Shown here piece after piece: positions 24,501 through 37,218 of a stretch of DNA of 64,000 bases (within the stretch, counting starts at the first letter, position 1; the number at the start of each line of letters is the position of its first letter). The DNA is from Sycobia sp. Sy_11 (taxonomy: Eukaryota > Arthropoda > Insecta > Hymenoptera > Epichrysomallidae), in NCBI GenBank assembly GCA_018907035.1, contig JACCIC010000140.1, forward strand, positions 724,501 to 788,500. Reading direction: 5' to 3'. Both the position numbers and the translations under genes were made by a program. The notes below the pieces were generated by a model. It was not told where the DNA came from. It ran no database searches and worked only from the letters and a program-made list of their open reading frames with translations.

Positions 24501-24760
24501 ACGGCGCCTTCTCGGGCGTACAGGCTTACATTATGGCTTCCGACGCATCGTCAATAATAGAATCTCTCCTTTGTCCACCCTCGGACAGCGCGGCGGCTCG
24601 AAGGTTGAATTGCCACACTCACGGGCAAATATTTGCGCGCGAGCGCGGGCACTAAAACAATTAGCCTTTCGCGTCGGGCGAGAGAAAAGAAAACAGGGCC
24701 GGCGCGCCGGCGCCGGGTGAATTCCGCCTCTGTCCACAGACACGCAATATACGTATTCAT

Positions 24761-24762
<2 letters not shown>

Positions 24763-24816
<54 letters not shown>
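24763..24816. repeat. (AT)27 microsatellite
   Basis: Pure 54-bp run. Confidence 0.97.
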
Positions 24817-24823
<7 letters not shown>

Positions 24824-24947
24824 CACATGCCTAAGAATATTATAAGAGCAACCTGTGCGCGCGCAGCGGTAGTGCATCAAAAGGGGGAGGGGGAGTGCTT
24901 GCTCTCCCTTTTAAGGGAATACGCTTGTTTAAACACCCATACACACG

Positions 24948-24950
<3 letters not shown>

Positions 24951-24995
<45 letters not shown>
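24951..24995. repeat. (AG)22 microsatellite
   Basis: Pure purine run on the plus strand, about 45 bp. Confidence 0.96.
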
Positions 24996-24999
<4 letters not shown>

Positions 25000-25537
25000 A
25001 GCAGGTCTCCCATCGGGGAAAGATGCTTTTGGACCATGAGACCCTCCCTATACTCTTCCTCTCTCTCAGTATCCCTCGCTCCTCCCGTAGTTTCCTTTTA
25101 TGTTAAGCTCGCGCTTCGTGGTATCAAAAGGCCGCGTGCCCCCGATGCTTCTCGGAACGAGAGTCCGCGCGCACCCGAACAAAGAGGACGCAATTCGCTC
25201 CATTTTCCGTCTCGTTCGATCGCATTATATAATTTACAGGGAGGGCGAGAATGAGGGAGAAAGAGAGAGGGAGGGAGGGAGGGAGAGAGAGAGAGAGGGT
25301 CGAACATCATGCGGGCGTTGCATATACTTCGGATTCCGAAGTTTACTAACCGCGTACACCGACACACAGACACACCGCCGCCCGTGTCCGAGGGACGTGT
25401 AATTCACGCTGCGCGCTCGAGCGCCCGGGGTGGGTGAAGACACAAAGGAAAAGAGCGGTTCCCAAAGTCCTCTTCTACCGAACTCCACCTACTCTCCTCT
25501 CTGCGCGCGCGCACGATAATCGTTTTCTCGCATCCTA

Positions 25538-25540
<3 letters not shown>

Positions 25541-25590
<50 letters not shown>
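25541..25590. repeat. (AT)25 microsatellite
   Basis: Pure 50-bp run in CpG-rich DNA. Confidence 0.96.
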
Positions 25591-25595
<5 letters not shown>

Positions 25596-26318
25596 GAAGG
25601 GAAGTATTGTAATGGCCGAGGGGAAGAGGGGGTCCGGTCAAAAGTTGGCCGCGCGCGCTAACGACCGGGCGCGCCGCGGTGACAAATGATGCTGCACCTT
25701 CTCGGGCCCGCAGCCCGAGCGAGTGCTTCACTGTGCCCAAGGAGGAGGGGGAAGAGAGAGAGAGAGAGAGAGAGAGGGGGAGAGAGAGAGAAGGATAAAA
25801 AAAATAGAGAAAACGAAGAAGGGAGGGTACACTGCGCCTAAGTTCCGCTGGTACCACCGGCCTTTTAAAAATATATAGAACCTGTCACGCGGAAAGAGGG
25901 GGAGAGGGATACCTGCCAAGGCTTCGCCGACATATCTCTCTGTCGCTCTCTCCGTCCCTCTCTCTCTCTCTCTTTCTCTCTCTCTGTCTCTGTCTCCGGT
26001 GGAGTTCCCGATCTCTCCCGATGATTAGAGTCGACTCAAGCAGGTATAGAGCGCTCCCGCTCCCGCCCCCTGCGGGATTTTTCTTCGAGGAATATATATA
26101 CATACACGCGCATGCATTCCGCCAGTACTCTTTCAGTCTTGCGAAGCCCCCCCCCCTCCATCAGGCAATGGCTCCGCCGTGGTTTTGCATCTAATTTTCG
26201 GGTATTAACTATGTGTGTATGTAATGCGTTGGTATAAGGGCAGAGCGGGAGGGGACGATTTTTAAGAGCCGTAAAGAGTGAGAGAAGTAGACTCCGCGTT
26301 GTTCTTTTGAAAAAAGAG

Positions 26319-26320
<2 letters not shown>

Positions 26321-26359
<39 letters not shown>
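26321..26359. repeat. (AG)n microsatellite
   Basis: Pure AG run of about 39 bp. Confidence 0.95.
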
Positions 26360-26362
<3 letters not shown>

Positions 26363-27220
26363 AGAGAGACAACGCGCCCCGGCAGCGTTTCCGCCTGGTT
26401 TGCAGGGATTCTCGACGGACTAGCCGTGACTTTCGTCTTTTTTCCTTTATGTACATATATGATACATAAATAAATATATATAAATCGTCGAACGCACAGG
26501 GAGCAAAGAATCGAAGGAGCGTTCGTCGGGAACTGGGTCTGTGCCATCCAACCGCGAAGCGTTACCGGGAATATTATTCCCGCCGCTTTTCTTTGGTTAC
26601 TTTTTTTTCGGGTTTTTTTTTTTGCCGTCGGATCGGAGCCTCGCTTTGGGATCTCTTTCAACCCCTCCCCTCCGTCCCGGTCGTCCTCCCGCCTTACCCT
26701 TACCCTCTCACGAGCGTATAATACTCACCGACATCAGGTGCGGCTACGCGCCTCCTCGACATCCGCGCGATGCTGTACACTCAATATATATATATATATA
26801 TACATACATAGGTATAATATTGCAGGAGAAATTCCGGCGATGAAGTGGAATGGTATAGGGCAGTCGGGGAAGAACCGCGCGGGACGACGATGGGAAGTGA
26901 AATCTGGGAGACCACCCTGGTATTGAAAAGGGCGTTTTGTCAACGCGTCTCGCCATTAACACGGGCGCGCGCGCGCGTGGAATTCGGGAAAATGAACTAT
27001 AGAGGCCGATAAAGAGCGAATGAGGGAGTAAGACTGGGAGAGCCGGGGAGAGAGAGAGAGAGAGAGAGAGAGAGCAATAATAGCGTTACGCATATATGTG
27101 CCTGCGTATATGTACGTAATATATAGCCACCGTCGAGATCAAAGAGAGACATGTCTGTGTGCATGTGTGAACTGCCCGGAGAACTCTGGTGCCGCGACCG
27201 TTTTGACTCCCTTATTATAT

Positions 27221-27284
27221 ATACATACATACATACATACATACATACATACATACATACATACATACATACATACATACATAC

Positions 27285-27323
<39 letters not shown>
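27221..27323. repeat. Compound (ATAC)n(TA)n array
   Basis: About 67 bp of perfect ATAC tetranucleotide units followed by about 35 bp of TA. It is the only long tetranucleotide array of this type in the window; short CATA runs occur at 35563-35584 and near 7150. Confidence 0.96.
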
Positions 27324-27327
<4 letters not shown>

Positions 27328-27399
27328 CGAGTGTTGTCAGTATACATATAGATATACAAAGCGATATGTAAAGCGCGCGCTCGCGGATGCGGATCATAA

Positions 27400-27404
<5 letters not shown>

Positions 27405-27463
<59 letters not shown>
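27405..27463. repeat. (AT)n microsatellite, 59 bp
   Basis: Longest pure TA-type array that I found in the window. Confidence 0.96.
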
Positions 27464-27469
<6 letters not shown>

Positions 27470-27960
27470 CGGGATTTAGAAAGTGGCCGTGGAGACATTT
27501 TTCGGTAGTTACGCTATATACATGCGTATAGACACGCATACATACATAGAGTTGCGTGCGCGCGCCGGTGCGTGTGTGTGTGTGTGTGTGTGTATGTGTG
27601 TGTGTTAACTATTGCGTCACCCAATATTGTTGCGGCCCGATTTATGGGTCTCACCCCTCCGCCTGTCCACGCGCGCGCGCGCGCGGCGAGTTATAGTCGG
27701 CCGAATCGATATATATATATGCGTATAAGCCCGTACCGCCGCAGAACCGATGATGGAAATTGGGGGCGAGCAATTTGTTATACCAGGAAGTGCGCTCGAC
27801 AGTAAATTAGAATATCTAAGAATTGCGTTAAATGCCGAGGAATGCGAATTTGCGCCTGACGTGTATATGACGTATTACATATATAGAGCGAATATTATTT
27901 TGACAATCTCGTTCGCTTTGTAATAGGGGGGAGGGGGCGGAATCGCAAACTGCGTATACC

Positions 27961-29200
27961 TCCTTCAATGTTCAATGATAATACGTACTGAATGTTGAAA
28001 ATATACATTAATTAGGTTTTGCGCGGTGCGGCCGTATTTCATGTAGGCCAATTTCAAGCAAATTACATAATGTGTCATAGAGATATCTGTAAACACATTC
28101 GCGTTGTAATATAGAAATAATATAATTTCACTGGGAATGTAATTCAGTGTAGCGCAAAACAGTAATAATATGAACTATTGTAAATCTTATATTATTTGCC
28201 GTTATCTGAAACATTCGTGTAAACACAAATAGTGACGTAGTAAAAGATTTATTTATTTGATTATTCAATTCAATAAATTATATTGTAGAATTAAAAGTAT
28301 CTATAGATATGTATGACCGACCATATTATACTTTGAGTATCATTTATTCCTGATGCATAATAATTTGCGATACGCGTACTATTTATTAGATGGGCAGCTC
28401 TGTTGCGACGCGTCTTAGATTAGATTTTAATAAGTCTTTTTATCCTTTTTACACTGCTTAAATATTATTGTTCCGAGAATTCACCGACTTGACGTGCAAT
28501 GCTAATCGAATTTTTTTGTCTTAAATCGAAGTATGTAGAGAAAACGTTGGTACATGAAGCAAGATATGTAGAAATGCCTTAAGGGTTTTAAATTTTTTTT
28601 TTTATTTTAATTATTTATCATATAGAGATAATAGGATAACCATTGGATCTTTATTAATACTTTATTTAATTTACTAGCGCACGTTTAACTTGCTCCACTG
28701 CGACTCGTAAATGTACCGTGAGATTTTACGTTATTTTATATCTGTAAGATTGTCTATCTATAATTTATTGCAGATCCATTTATTTTTATTATTACGTCGG
28801 TTTTATTTATTTGTTAACTTTTAAACTTCATGTGCGCTGTTTATGTATATTTACCACTTTTGCATGATTTAAAATACTCGAAAAAAATTGTACAACAGAT
28901 AGATAGATTTTGATTAATGCAATGTACAATATAGTTGCGTAGATCCTTATCCATCGGACATTTTGTTAGTAAAATTAAAGGAATAACAAAAATGTAATCC
29001 TTTTACAAATATTCTGTATAAGTAAAAATTGAAGCAAGTAATGTGGCTTGTTGCAATGAAAAACCTAATAAAGTCCCCCATCCCCCAAAAAAGAATAGAA
29101 TACATTATATACCAGATCGTTATTTTTTGTAAAAAAAATTTACACGGAGAAAATCATTTTATCTAATTGGCGCAATATGAAATAAATTTTATTACATAAA
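27961..29200. other. AT-rich block, no gene seen
   Basis: Unique AT-rich DNA with several ATTTA motifs and AATAAA hexamers (28274 and 29069). This resembles a 3' untranslated region in texture, but no upstream coding sequence or splice site supports that. An AT run lies just beyond, at 29203-29225. Confidence 0.6.
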
Positions 29201-29361
29201 CTTATATATATATATATATATATATAGGAAGCAGTTTCAATAAAGATCTCGATAACTCATTGACAGATCGGTCAAGATTTACAAGTGCGCGCCGCTCAAT
29301 AAAAAGGCTCGGCAATCGTTCGCTTTTCAAGCAAATAGAGTAGCATACGGACAAATATCTT

Positions 29362-29364
<3 letters not shown>

Positions 29365-29410
<46 letters not shown>
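29365..29410. repeat. (AT)23 microsatellite
   Basis: Pure 46-bp run. Confidence 0.96.
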
Positions 29411-29414
<4 letters not shown>

Positions 29415-29561
29415 GTAGCGCGAAACTCACGCCTATAAATTACGCACACATGCGCGTTACGGACAGTTAACGAATGATAAATATTCGCTTCAAAATGTTC
29501 GCGTTGCTCGACCGATCGCTGACGGACCCCGTAGCGAAATAAAAAGAATCCCATTCCATAC

Positions 29562-29596
<35 letters not shown>

Positions 29597-29789
29597 GCGA
29601 GTGACGAGGCGGGGGAGGGTGAAAAAAGCGCTCGTATGTATAGACAAAGCGATAAAAATTTTGGTCGGGGCAGCAGTGTGAACGACTATAAAAAAAAAAA
29701 CCCTCCACGCTCTCGGCTCTATCGTTCCTTAGAGGCATCGCATATGTATATATGCGAATCCTGTTTGCAACTATACAATATACATTATG

Positions 29790-29794
<5 letters not shown>

Positions 29795-29840
<46 letters not shown>
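29795..29840. repeat. (TA)23 microsatellite
   Basis: Pure 46-bp run. Confidence 0.96.
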
Positions 29841-29844
<4 letters not shown>

Positions 29845-30165
29845 TTACTGCAACACTTAGTATCTATCCCCTATGGCCAGGCATTTTTTCCGCGAGCATT
29901 CTAATCGATTTTCTGGTCGTGCTCCTATGCCAGGCCGATACGCACGCGTACATACAGAGACTGAGAGACAGAGAGAGAGGGAGATAGAGAAATAGAGGAG
30001 CATACACACGAATGCACAGAAAAAAAGGGGCTTGAGATCCAGGGCACAAGTGGCTCCTCTCTCTCTCTCTCTTTCTTTCACTGTCTCCCTCTTCCCCTCC
30101 CTATATATTATAATATTACGCATGCACGCTTGAACGGGAAAAACCACGGCCAACCTGCTGGTGCC

Positions 30166-30202
<37 letters not shown>

Positions 30203-30439
30203 GTACGCGCCTACCCCCTCCCAAGAGAGAGAGAGAGAGAGAGAGAGTCGAAGGCCTGGACCAGGAATCCGTTCGTCATCCTACGCGCTGCTGCACCCTC
30301 GGCCATAAGGGGGGGGTGGGGGAATCTCCACGGGGGCGGCCGGTCGACGCGCCCCGCTCTTATCCCCCTTGCGCCCCATTCACCGCCGTACGCCGTAAGC
30401 CCCGCATGTGCGCCGCCAGCGTCGACGGGAGCGACCGCG

Positions 30440-30492
30440 TCGACGTCGACGACGACGACGACGACGACGACGACCACGACGACGTCGACGAC
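30440..30492. repeat. (GAC)n trinucleotide array
   Basis: CpG-containing GAC units with a few CAC or GTC interruptions. Related arrays occur at 32038-32066 (TCG phase), 36279-36325 and 42511-42546. Plus-strand frames read poly-Asp, poly-Thr or poly-Arg through it. Confidence 0.93.
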
Positions 30493-30724
30493 ACCCTCTG
30501 CCATCTGTGCGCGATACGGGCCGCGGGGCCGCGTCTGACGCGCCGCTCTCTGTTACTTCCTCTCGTCTACGGCCGAGCGACACGCCCCGCATTATAATGG
30601 CCGCGAAGCTCCGGGAGGCCCGACACGGGACGAGGGCGCGCCGCCGCGCCCCCGCTATTATTACATTATGCTCGTAGATACGGAAGGCGCGAGTGAGCCT
30701 GCCGTGCGGCGGCGGCGGCAATGG

Positions 30725-30728
<4 letters not shown>

Positions 30729-30774
<46 letters not shown>
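30729..30774. repeat. (TA)23 microsatellite
   Basis: Pure 46-bp run, followed by CATATG and a short GTAT array. Confidence 0.96.
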
Positions 30775-30779
<5 letters not shown>

Positions 30780-31579
30780 GAGTATCTATGTATGTATGTA
30801 TGTATGTCGGTAACACGTGCGGCACGAACGGCGAGGAGAGCTGCGACCGACTTTTGTCAACGGCAGGGACAGGCGTCGGACCTCCCCCGCTGATTCTTCC
30901 GTTCGTCGGTCGCTCGCTCGAAATTTGAAACACGATAACTCGGGCGCGCGCCGCATTCGTTCAATATGCGTAATTGTGCGCGTGTTGAGGACTGGCTCGA
31001 CGTCACGCGCGCATCCACAGAGACGCGCGGAAGCGGGCGAGAGGTAAGGCAAGGGGTTGGCGAGAGCGCGGCTTCGAGGTCGGGCAGGGGGTCGTCGCCG
31101 ATTGACGGTCCTGGGGAACTTCACGGCGAAAAGCAAAACAATCGCGCACGTATGTGGATAGGAGAAAATGGTGCGAGAGAACTCCGGGGTTTGGGGAGAG
31201 GGGGGGCGAGTGGGTGTGGAAGATGGGTCGAGAGAAGCTCGGGAATCTGGAGCGGAAAATCCTGTTTCTTCGTCGTCTCGGCGGCAAAAAGTCGGCACTT
31301 TGCTCTGCGGGCGCTCCGAAGTTATATAGCCGGCGACGTCCGCGTCGAAGACCCATCCGTAGGACGTAAAACTGCCACAGCGGAGTGTCAAGGTTCCACG
31401 CGGGCAGAGGGAGGGGGTAAACAGCTGTTATCGACGGGATAATACCCTCTGCCCCCCCCCCACACACATACACACACTTCGTCACACAAACAGTACGCTC
31501 TCTATCTTACTCGTAAAAATCAGGAGGAATTCCCGGAGCTAGGGCGCGCGCGCGCGCGCGTTAAGCGGCTCGCTGTAAC

Positions 31580-31606
31580 AAAAAAAAAAAAAAAAAAAAA
31601 AAAAAA
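31580..31606 (+). repeat. A27 homopolymer next to a small hairpin
   Basis: Poly-A of 27 bases, directly followed by a stem ATGCT/AGCAT with loop TCGCG. A retroposon tail is possible, but no element body or target-site duplication is evident upstream. Confidence 0.8.
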
Positions 31607-31837
31607 TGCTTCGCGAGCATCGGCCACGAGTCCCCTCCTACATAACCCGTATGTACGCGACGAGTTTATAATACGGAGGCGAGGCTACGTGCGTGCCCTC
31701 GTCGGGAGCGAGAGACGAGGAGGGAGCGAAAGAGAGACAATTGAGAGCGTGCGTCGAGCGGCCCATCAAGCCTCATCAGGGGTGATTAGTACTACCATCG
31801 CAGCGGCCAACGAGCGCTGCGCGCGAGCGGTCATTGG

Positions 31838-31840
<3 letters not shown>

Positions 31841-31897
<57 letters not shown>
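31841..31897. repeat. (AT)n microsatellite, 57 bp
   Basis: Pure run in CpG-rich DNA. Confidence 0.97.
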
Positions 31898-31899
<2 letters not shown>

Positions 31900-32600
31900 T
31901 ACCGGGAGCTGTGTGCCGGGCGCGCTCCTTTAGATTAGCCAGTGACCCTCTTACACCCTCCCCCGCGTCCTCGACGCCTCTGCCACTATTCTTTTTTTTT
32001 CCTCTTCTGTTTTTTTTTCTGCCGTAGTTCTCCCGCCTCGTCGTCGTCGTCGTCGTCGTCGTCGTCCTCCTCCTCCCCCTCCTCGTCTCGTATTTCTTCC
32101 GTCTCCCTCTTTATTCGCGCTGCTTACACACATATACACAACACACACATATACACATATATATATATATATACACGCGCGCACGCGAGGCGTCGCGGCA
32201 GTGCGCGGCGGCTAATACAAAATGCCGCCCCCCCCCACCCCACCTCGATGGCCCGACTTTTGAGCGCGCGGGTCAACGACATAGCGGCGTGTCGGAACGC
32301 CGTCGAGGAGGGACGGAGGAAGGGTTGCAGGCCTCCTCCCCGACCTCTCCCCCGCCCCGCCTCCCGAGCTGCGAAGTTATATTAGAGCCTCTCCTCCGTA
32401 ATTGAAATACGTGTTTATAAATATTGCCCCTCGGCCGCGCGATCCCGCGGCCCTCTTCGCAGGCTGATGCGCCGATTCGCCCCGCTCGTTCCCCCACCTC
32501 CCTCCCCGCCTCCCTCGCCGTGCTCACTGCCCGCGTGGAGATAGAACGACGTCGAGGAGGAGGATGATGATGTGCCGACGCGGAGTGGCGTCTATCGTCC

Positions 32601-32602
<2 letters not shown>

Positions 32603-32658
<56 letters not shown>
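32603..32658. repeat. (TA)28 microsatellite
   Basis: Pure 56-bp run in CpG-rich DNA. Confidence 0.97.
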
Positions 32659-32664
<6 letters not shown>

Positions 32665-33071
32665 GCTGCCGATGCTGCCGACGGAGGACAGCGGGGGAGC
32701 AGCGCGGCCGCATAACGGGAGGAGGAATCGGTTTCGAATCGTGCGCGACGGCAGGGCGCGCAAGGTTACGGGGGGATAATGACGAATGTCGGTACCGGGG
32801 GGGGGGGGAGAGACACTGGGACGGGAGGTTGCTTCTTCGTCTCTATTATAGGCGCGTACAGAGTGCGCGCGCGCGTCGGAAATTTCGCGCGCTCGGCTGA
32901 TTGGGGGACAAGGCCGGCAAGCAGCGCCCGCCGGGTTCAAATTGAATTATATAGATATTAATGCGGTCGGAGTCGCGGTAATCTATGTAGAACGGAGTGG
33001 AAGTGCAAATGCCGGGGCGCGAGAGGCGGCGACGAGTTACGGGAGCGCGCTTTGCCGGTTGTGCGACCATG

Positions 33072-33095
33072 ATTATTATTATTATTATTATTATT
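33072..33095. repeat. (ATT)8 trinucleotide array
   Basis: Eight perfect units. It is the only long AT-only trinucleotide array found. Confidence 0.95.
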
Positions 33096-33370
33096 GCCGG
33101 CTAAGAAGCGCGTTATGAGGGTTAATTGGCGAAAAGCGAGGATATGGTTACACACGTACATACATACATACATATAAATATGTATATATATATATATATA
33201 TAGCTAATAAGGCCGCAAGATTTATAAACACGAATGTACAGTGCGAGAGATAATCGATTTGATGAGAATTGCTCGAGCTACTGTTATACGTTTTTAATTT
33301 AGAAACGAGCGGACTATTTGTTTAAGCGAATCTATTACGCGTACTAATGAGCATTAATGTAGAGCCAATT

Positions 33371-33422
33371 TGTGTGTGTGTGTGTGTGTGTGCGCGCGCG
33401 CGTGTGTGTATATATATATATA
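33371..33422. repeat. Compound (TG)(CG)(TG)(TA) array at a block edge
   Basis: TG units, then CG units, then TG units, then TA units without intervening sequence. All are alternating purine-pyrimidine, so the whole 52 bp could in principle adopt Z-DNA in parts. Confidence 0.93.
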
Positions 33423-33430
33423 GCTACATT

Positions 33431-35325
33431 TCAATTTGAAAGTTCATGATACTTCTTTGTTAATAAAGAAGACATTGACATAGATAAAAAAAAATAATCA
33501 TAATACGAGTAATAAATATATAATATATCCACATTGCAAAACATTTTCATTTGGTTATTTTATTTTCATTCTTTTTCTCTTTATATATAACTTTGTATAT
33601 TAGATGAAGATATAGAAATTATATTTATTTATTGCTAGAACTTTGATATTCTTAATACTGTCAGTTAGGTGAAATGTATAAAATAGAGCGAATTGATTGA
33701 ACTTTCGAAATACGTGCCTGTACTTCTCGTAACATGAAACATCTCAAGATTTCTTTTACAATTTTTTAAATTTTATCTATGATACAATTATTTAAATTTT
33801 ATATGACGTTCGATGATTTCATTACCTTTGAGCCCCGGCTGGTTTGAAATTTGATCAAACCATTGTTGATTATGCAAATTTATTGTCATGTGCTTTCTTA
33901 GACTATTTAGCTCCAAAAGCCTAGATTGGATTAATTTGTATACCCATTGGTATTTCTTAAATTCGTTAATTTTAACGACTTGACAATCACGAAAGAGAAT
34001 GTTATTCGAAATTTTTCAAATAAATCTTATTGATATGGTAACCAGTGCTTGGATAAAAAATAAATAATCACATCTCTTTCTCTACTTTTTGTTTCACACT
34101 ATTTTAGCAACCACTCTTTCTTCATCTTTAATTTGTAACCAAATGAGCAAAAAGTTCTTTTATTTAAACATCATCTTTTATCACCAAATAGTCTCCAAGG
34201 AACTTTGAATTAAATCTAATAAGTCTCTCAAATCTATTAAATCCATTATATCTAATCTTCATGGTGAAATAATTTATTTCCAATATATTGAAAAGATAGT
34301 TTATAATTTAGGTAAAATATTTTATGAGCATAATGTTTTATTTCCTTATAAAAATTAAACTATTAAATATTTGAATAAGCAAATTTATTCAACGTCAAGA
34401 ATTAGACTTATATAAAATATAATATGCATTAAGAAAAAATTAAAAAATGGTTATTTGAATTTTTAATAAATATTTAAATAATAACAAGAAATTAATTATT
34501 TTTCATAAATTTCTTTAAATATTCATTATTTTTCGATATATAATGATTTTGAAACTACAGATACCTATTTTTATAGAAAGGTCGGCTTACTTGGTGTATT
34601 GGCATGCAACATACATACATGTAATCAGATTTATACATAATTTATCATTACACTTGTACAGTATACAAACTTATTTTTGTGGTTAATAGCGAAAAGTTTA
34701 CATGCACTTTTAGAGTCAGCCAAAATCAAGAAATATATAGAATCTAAAAACAATGAAGGAAAATTCGTATTTTTTGGTAAATTCATTTTTTCGGCAAAAA
34801 TCCATTCGGAAAAATCAGACCCATTGTTACATTCGACTCACGTAGGAAATATTTATTAGCTACTTTATTATATCGGTCAACGTGAAACGAATTTTGAGAA
34901 TTCGTAAAATTTTTCAATTATTTGGAAAAGAAATATAGTTATATATTCTTTCAGTATAATTTATCAATCAATTATCCTATTATACAGAAATTTCTTCACA
35001 ATATCATCTCATAAATTTTATGAGCCAATTCTTTATTTTTAAATATACTTATACCTTATAGTAGAGCAGTAGAACTCAATGACATGAACTATATGTAACA
35101 GTTATCGAGTACCACTTTACAGCGTTTACAAGTGATTTTAACCGTCAAATCCGGTAGTAAAGCATATAAAGCGATTGAATATCCAGCTGCATAAAAGTAT
35201 CCGCAAAAGTACATCAGCCATGAATCCATCGACTCGCCCCTCCCCACCAAACATAAAGAAGTCGTTCGGGCTGGATATAATAAACGTACTCCTATGCTCC
35301 AGTTAAAAAAATAACCCGATTTCAA

Positions 35326-35328
<3 letters not shown>
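33431..35328. other. AT-rich block, no confident gene
   Basis: Very AT-rich, stop-dense unique DNA with no long arrays. One unassigned minus-strand open stretch (35089-35325) is annotated separately. Confidence 0.65.
35089..35325 (-). other. Unassigned 78-codon open stretch
   Basis: Minus-strand Met-to-stop frame in AT-rich surroundings, but itself of mixed composition. The peptide has a hydrophobic, aromatic middle (WLMYFCGYFYAAGY) that could span a membrane, and a CKRC pair near the end. No family recognised and no splice sites assigned. It could be a transposon relic, an exon fragment or chance. Confidence 0.15.

Positions 35329-35378
<50 letters not shown>
35329..35378. repeat. (TA)25 microsatellite at a block edge
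   Basis: Pure 50-bp run at the change from AT-rich to CpG-rich DNA. Confidence 0.96.
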
Positions 35379-35385
<7 letters not shown>

Positions 35386-35562
35386 ACCATATCGGTCGCC
35401 TCGATGTAACGTTATATCTACAACGGGAGCCCTGCGACAGAGCGAATTTTATTTACACGTATATGGCCAATCTAACGGTCGCGCGAACGTCAAAGTCGCG
35501 CCCGGCAGCGCCTGACAAAGCGGATTTTCGGTTTGCGAGCGCTTTGTATGTACAGTATGTAA

Positions 35563-35589
35563 CATACATACATACATACATACAGACAT

Positions 35590-35655
<66 letters not shown>

Positions 35656-35667
35656 ATATATATATAA
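35563..35667. repeat. Compound (CATA)(CA)(TA) array
   Basis: CATA units (35563-35584), CA (35590-35612), TA (35612-35653), and a TCTATATATATA tail. Confidence 0.94.
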
Positions 35668-35806
35668 AGAAAAGAGAAGCTTCACGCATCCCCCGCTGTC
35701 GCGCCGGTTATGTATACGATAAACATAGGTTCGTACAACCATCGAGCGTACGTGCTGGGAGAATCACGTTCTACGCGGTAGATACACAATACATACATAC
35801 ACGTAG

Positions 35807-35808
<2 letters not shown>

Positions 35809-35852
<44 letters not shown>
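35809..35852. repeat. (AT)22 microsatellite
   Basis: Pure 44-bp run, followed by GTAT units. Confidence 0.95.
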
Positions 35853-35864
<12 letters not shown>

Positions 35865-36087
35865 ATATTTGTATGTGCGTCTACGTATGTGTATATACAT
35901 ATGCATGTAAGAGATGATAGAAGAGAGAGAGAGAGAGTGAGAGAGATCGACGGGTCGTGCAAAAAAAGAAGACGCGCCAGCGCGCGCCCGGGCGTCGTTC
36001 TCTCATCCTCGGTCCTTGTGTATATACTTCAAAGCGGCCATCGAGCTGCGAACCCTGCCAATCGGGGTATAAAATCAGGGAGCAGAG

Positions 36088-36090
<3 letters not shown>

Positions 36091-36140
<50 letters not shown>
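36091..36140. repeat. (TC)25 microsatellite
   Basis: Pure 50-bp pyrimidine run, followed by imperfect CTCGCT repeats. Confidence 0.96.
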
Positions 36141-36146
<6 letters not shown>

Positions 36147-37083
36147 GCTCTCGCTCTCCTGCTCTCTTTAAGCTGCAGCACCGGTATACATACACGTACA
36201 CGCGCCGCACACGCGCTCGCGGGCAGATCCGCCGTCCCCTCCGGCAACCCCTCGTAATCAATATCAAACGATGTCGAGGACGACGCCGACGACGACGACG
36301 ACGACTACGACTACGTCGACGACTAGGCTGTATGGCTGGTCCGTGACGCCGCCACCCGCCGCCTCCCCCCTACGCGCATCCCCGGATGCGTTGGGGTCGC
36401 TTCCGACCCCCTCCCCCTCCCCCCGGCCCACCCTCGCGGACTTTGCGCCTCGTGCGAGGGTCGGTCCAGATAAAACTTGGGGGGGAGGGAGGAGGGGAGG
36501 CGCAAAAGCCGCCGCGCCGGCGAGGAACTTGTTTGTCGGAAACGGGGTGTTCCGCGGCGCGGGGCGCTGCTAATGCCCTCTGGTTAGCGCACACGCGCCG
36601 GTTTCCTTTGTCGCGCGCGCAGCCTCGCACATAGGGGCGAGGGGATGGGGCTGTGTTTTGCGCGCTCGCTCATATCCGCCGGGAGATCCCCTCTTCCTTC
36701 CAGCCGGTGCACCAAACGCCCGTTTTCTATACAACCTATGTGTGTGTGTGTGTGTGTGTGTGGAAGCGTCAGGAGGCAGAATGCAATTTAGGGCGCCGCA
36801 GCGGTGCCCTCGTGCGTATATATATATAAATAAGAGCGCGTGTGTCTCGACGACCCCGTTGTTGCGCGCACCTCTTTTTGTACCCCAACCGACCGCCCCC
36901 TGGTATCTGTACCGTAGGGGGCAACTGGGGTGGTCCCCCCCCACCCTCGACGTATATAGATTCGCTTTTTTCCAGCTTCCTTTTATGCGCGCGTTTATAG
37001 ATGCGAACGCGTCCACCGCCCTCGTGTCTAACGACATCACGTGCCTCCCCTAAACCAGGATTGGAGGGGGTGCGTATTCTGTG

Positions 37084-37115
<32 letters not shown>

Positions 37116-37169
37116 CTACGCGCGTGCGGAACAGACGCGACACGCGGCGAGCATACCCCAAGTCCAAGA

Positions 37170-37172
<3 letters not shown>

Positions 37173-37215
<43 letters not shown>
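37173..37215. repeat. (TA)n microsatellite
   Basis: Pure 43-bp run. Confidence 0.95.

Positions 37216-37218
<3 letters not shown>

Larger units (their letters stand above)
24501..27960. other. CpG-rich, microsatellite-dense block
   Basis: One of the most array-rich segments: AT 24763-24816, AG 24951-24995, GA-rich 25255-25298, AT 25541-25590, GA-rich 25755-25790, CT-rich 25938-25986, AG 26321-26359, GA 27050-27074, CATA/TA 27221-27323, AT 27405-27463, GT 27571-27605 and CG 27670-27685. Open frames up to 180 codons are array readings. No gene recognised. Confidence 0.85.
29201..33430. other. CpG-rich, microsatellite-dense block
   Basis: The longest CpG-rich block. Arrays: AT 29203-29225, 29365-29410, 29565-29594; TA 29795-29840, 30172-30198, 30729-30774, 32603-32658; AT 31841-31897; GA 30224-30247; GAC 30440-30492; CG 31544-31560; A27 31580-31606; TCG 32038-32066; ATT 33072-33095; GT/CG/GT/TA 33371-33422. 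Open frames up to 201 codons (30786-31391 minus, 30966-31442 plus) overlap each other on opposite strands. A CpG-rich unique stretch (30800-31440) is the least repetitive part and could hold regulatory DNA, but nothing specific is seen. Confidence 0.8.

Noticed and set aside
27961..29130. Possible long 3' untranslated region (ATTTA motifs, AATAAA at 28274 and 29069)
   Set aside because: AT-rich DNA yields these by chance, and no coding exon or splice acceptor upstream supports a transcript.
30130..30721. Acidic poly-Asp, poly-Arg and poly-Val frames
   Set aside because: All come from the GAC array at 30440-30492 read in different frames.
31775..31805. CTGATGA word on the minus strand, as in a hammerhead core
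   Set aside because: No GAAA follows a stem II at the needed place.
35463..36257. 264-codon plus-strand open frame
   Set aside because: It runs through CATA, CA, TA, AT, GA and TC arrays, so most residues are Tyr-Ile, Thr-His and Ser-Leu repeats.
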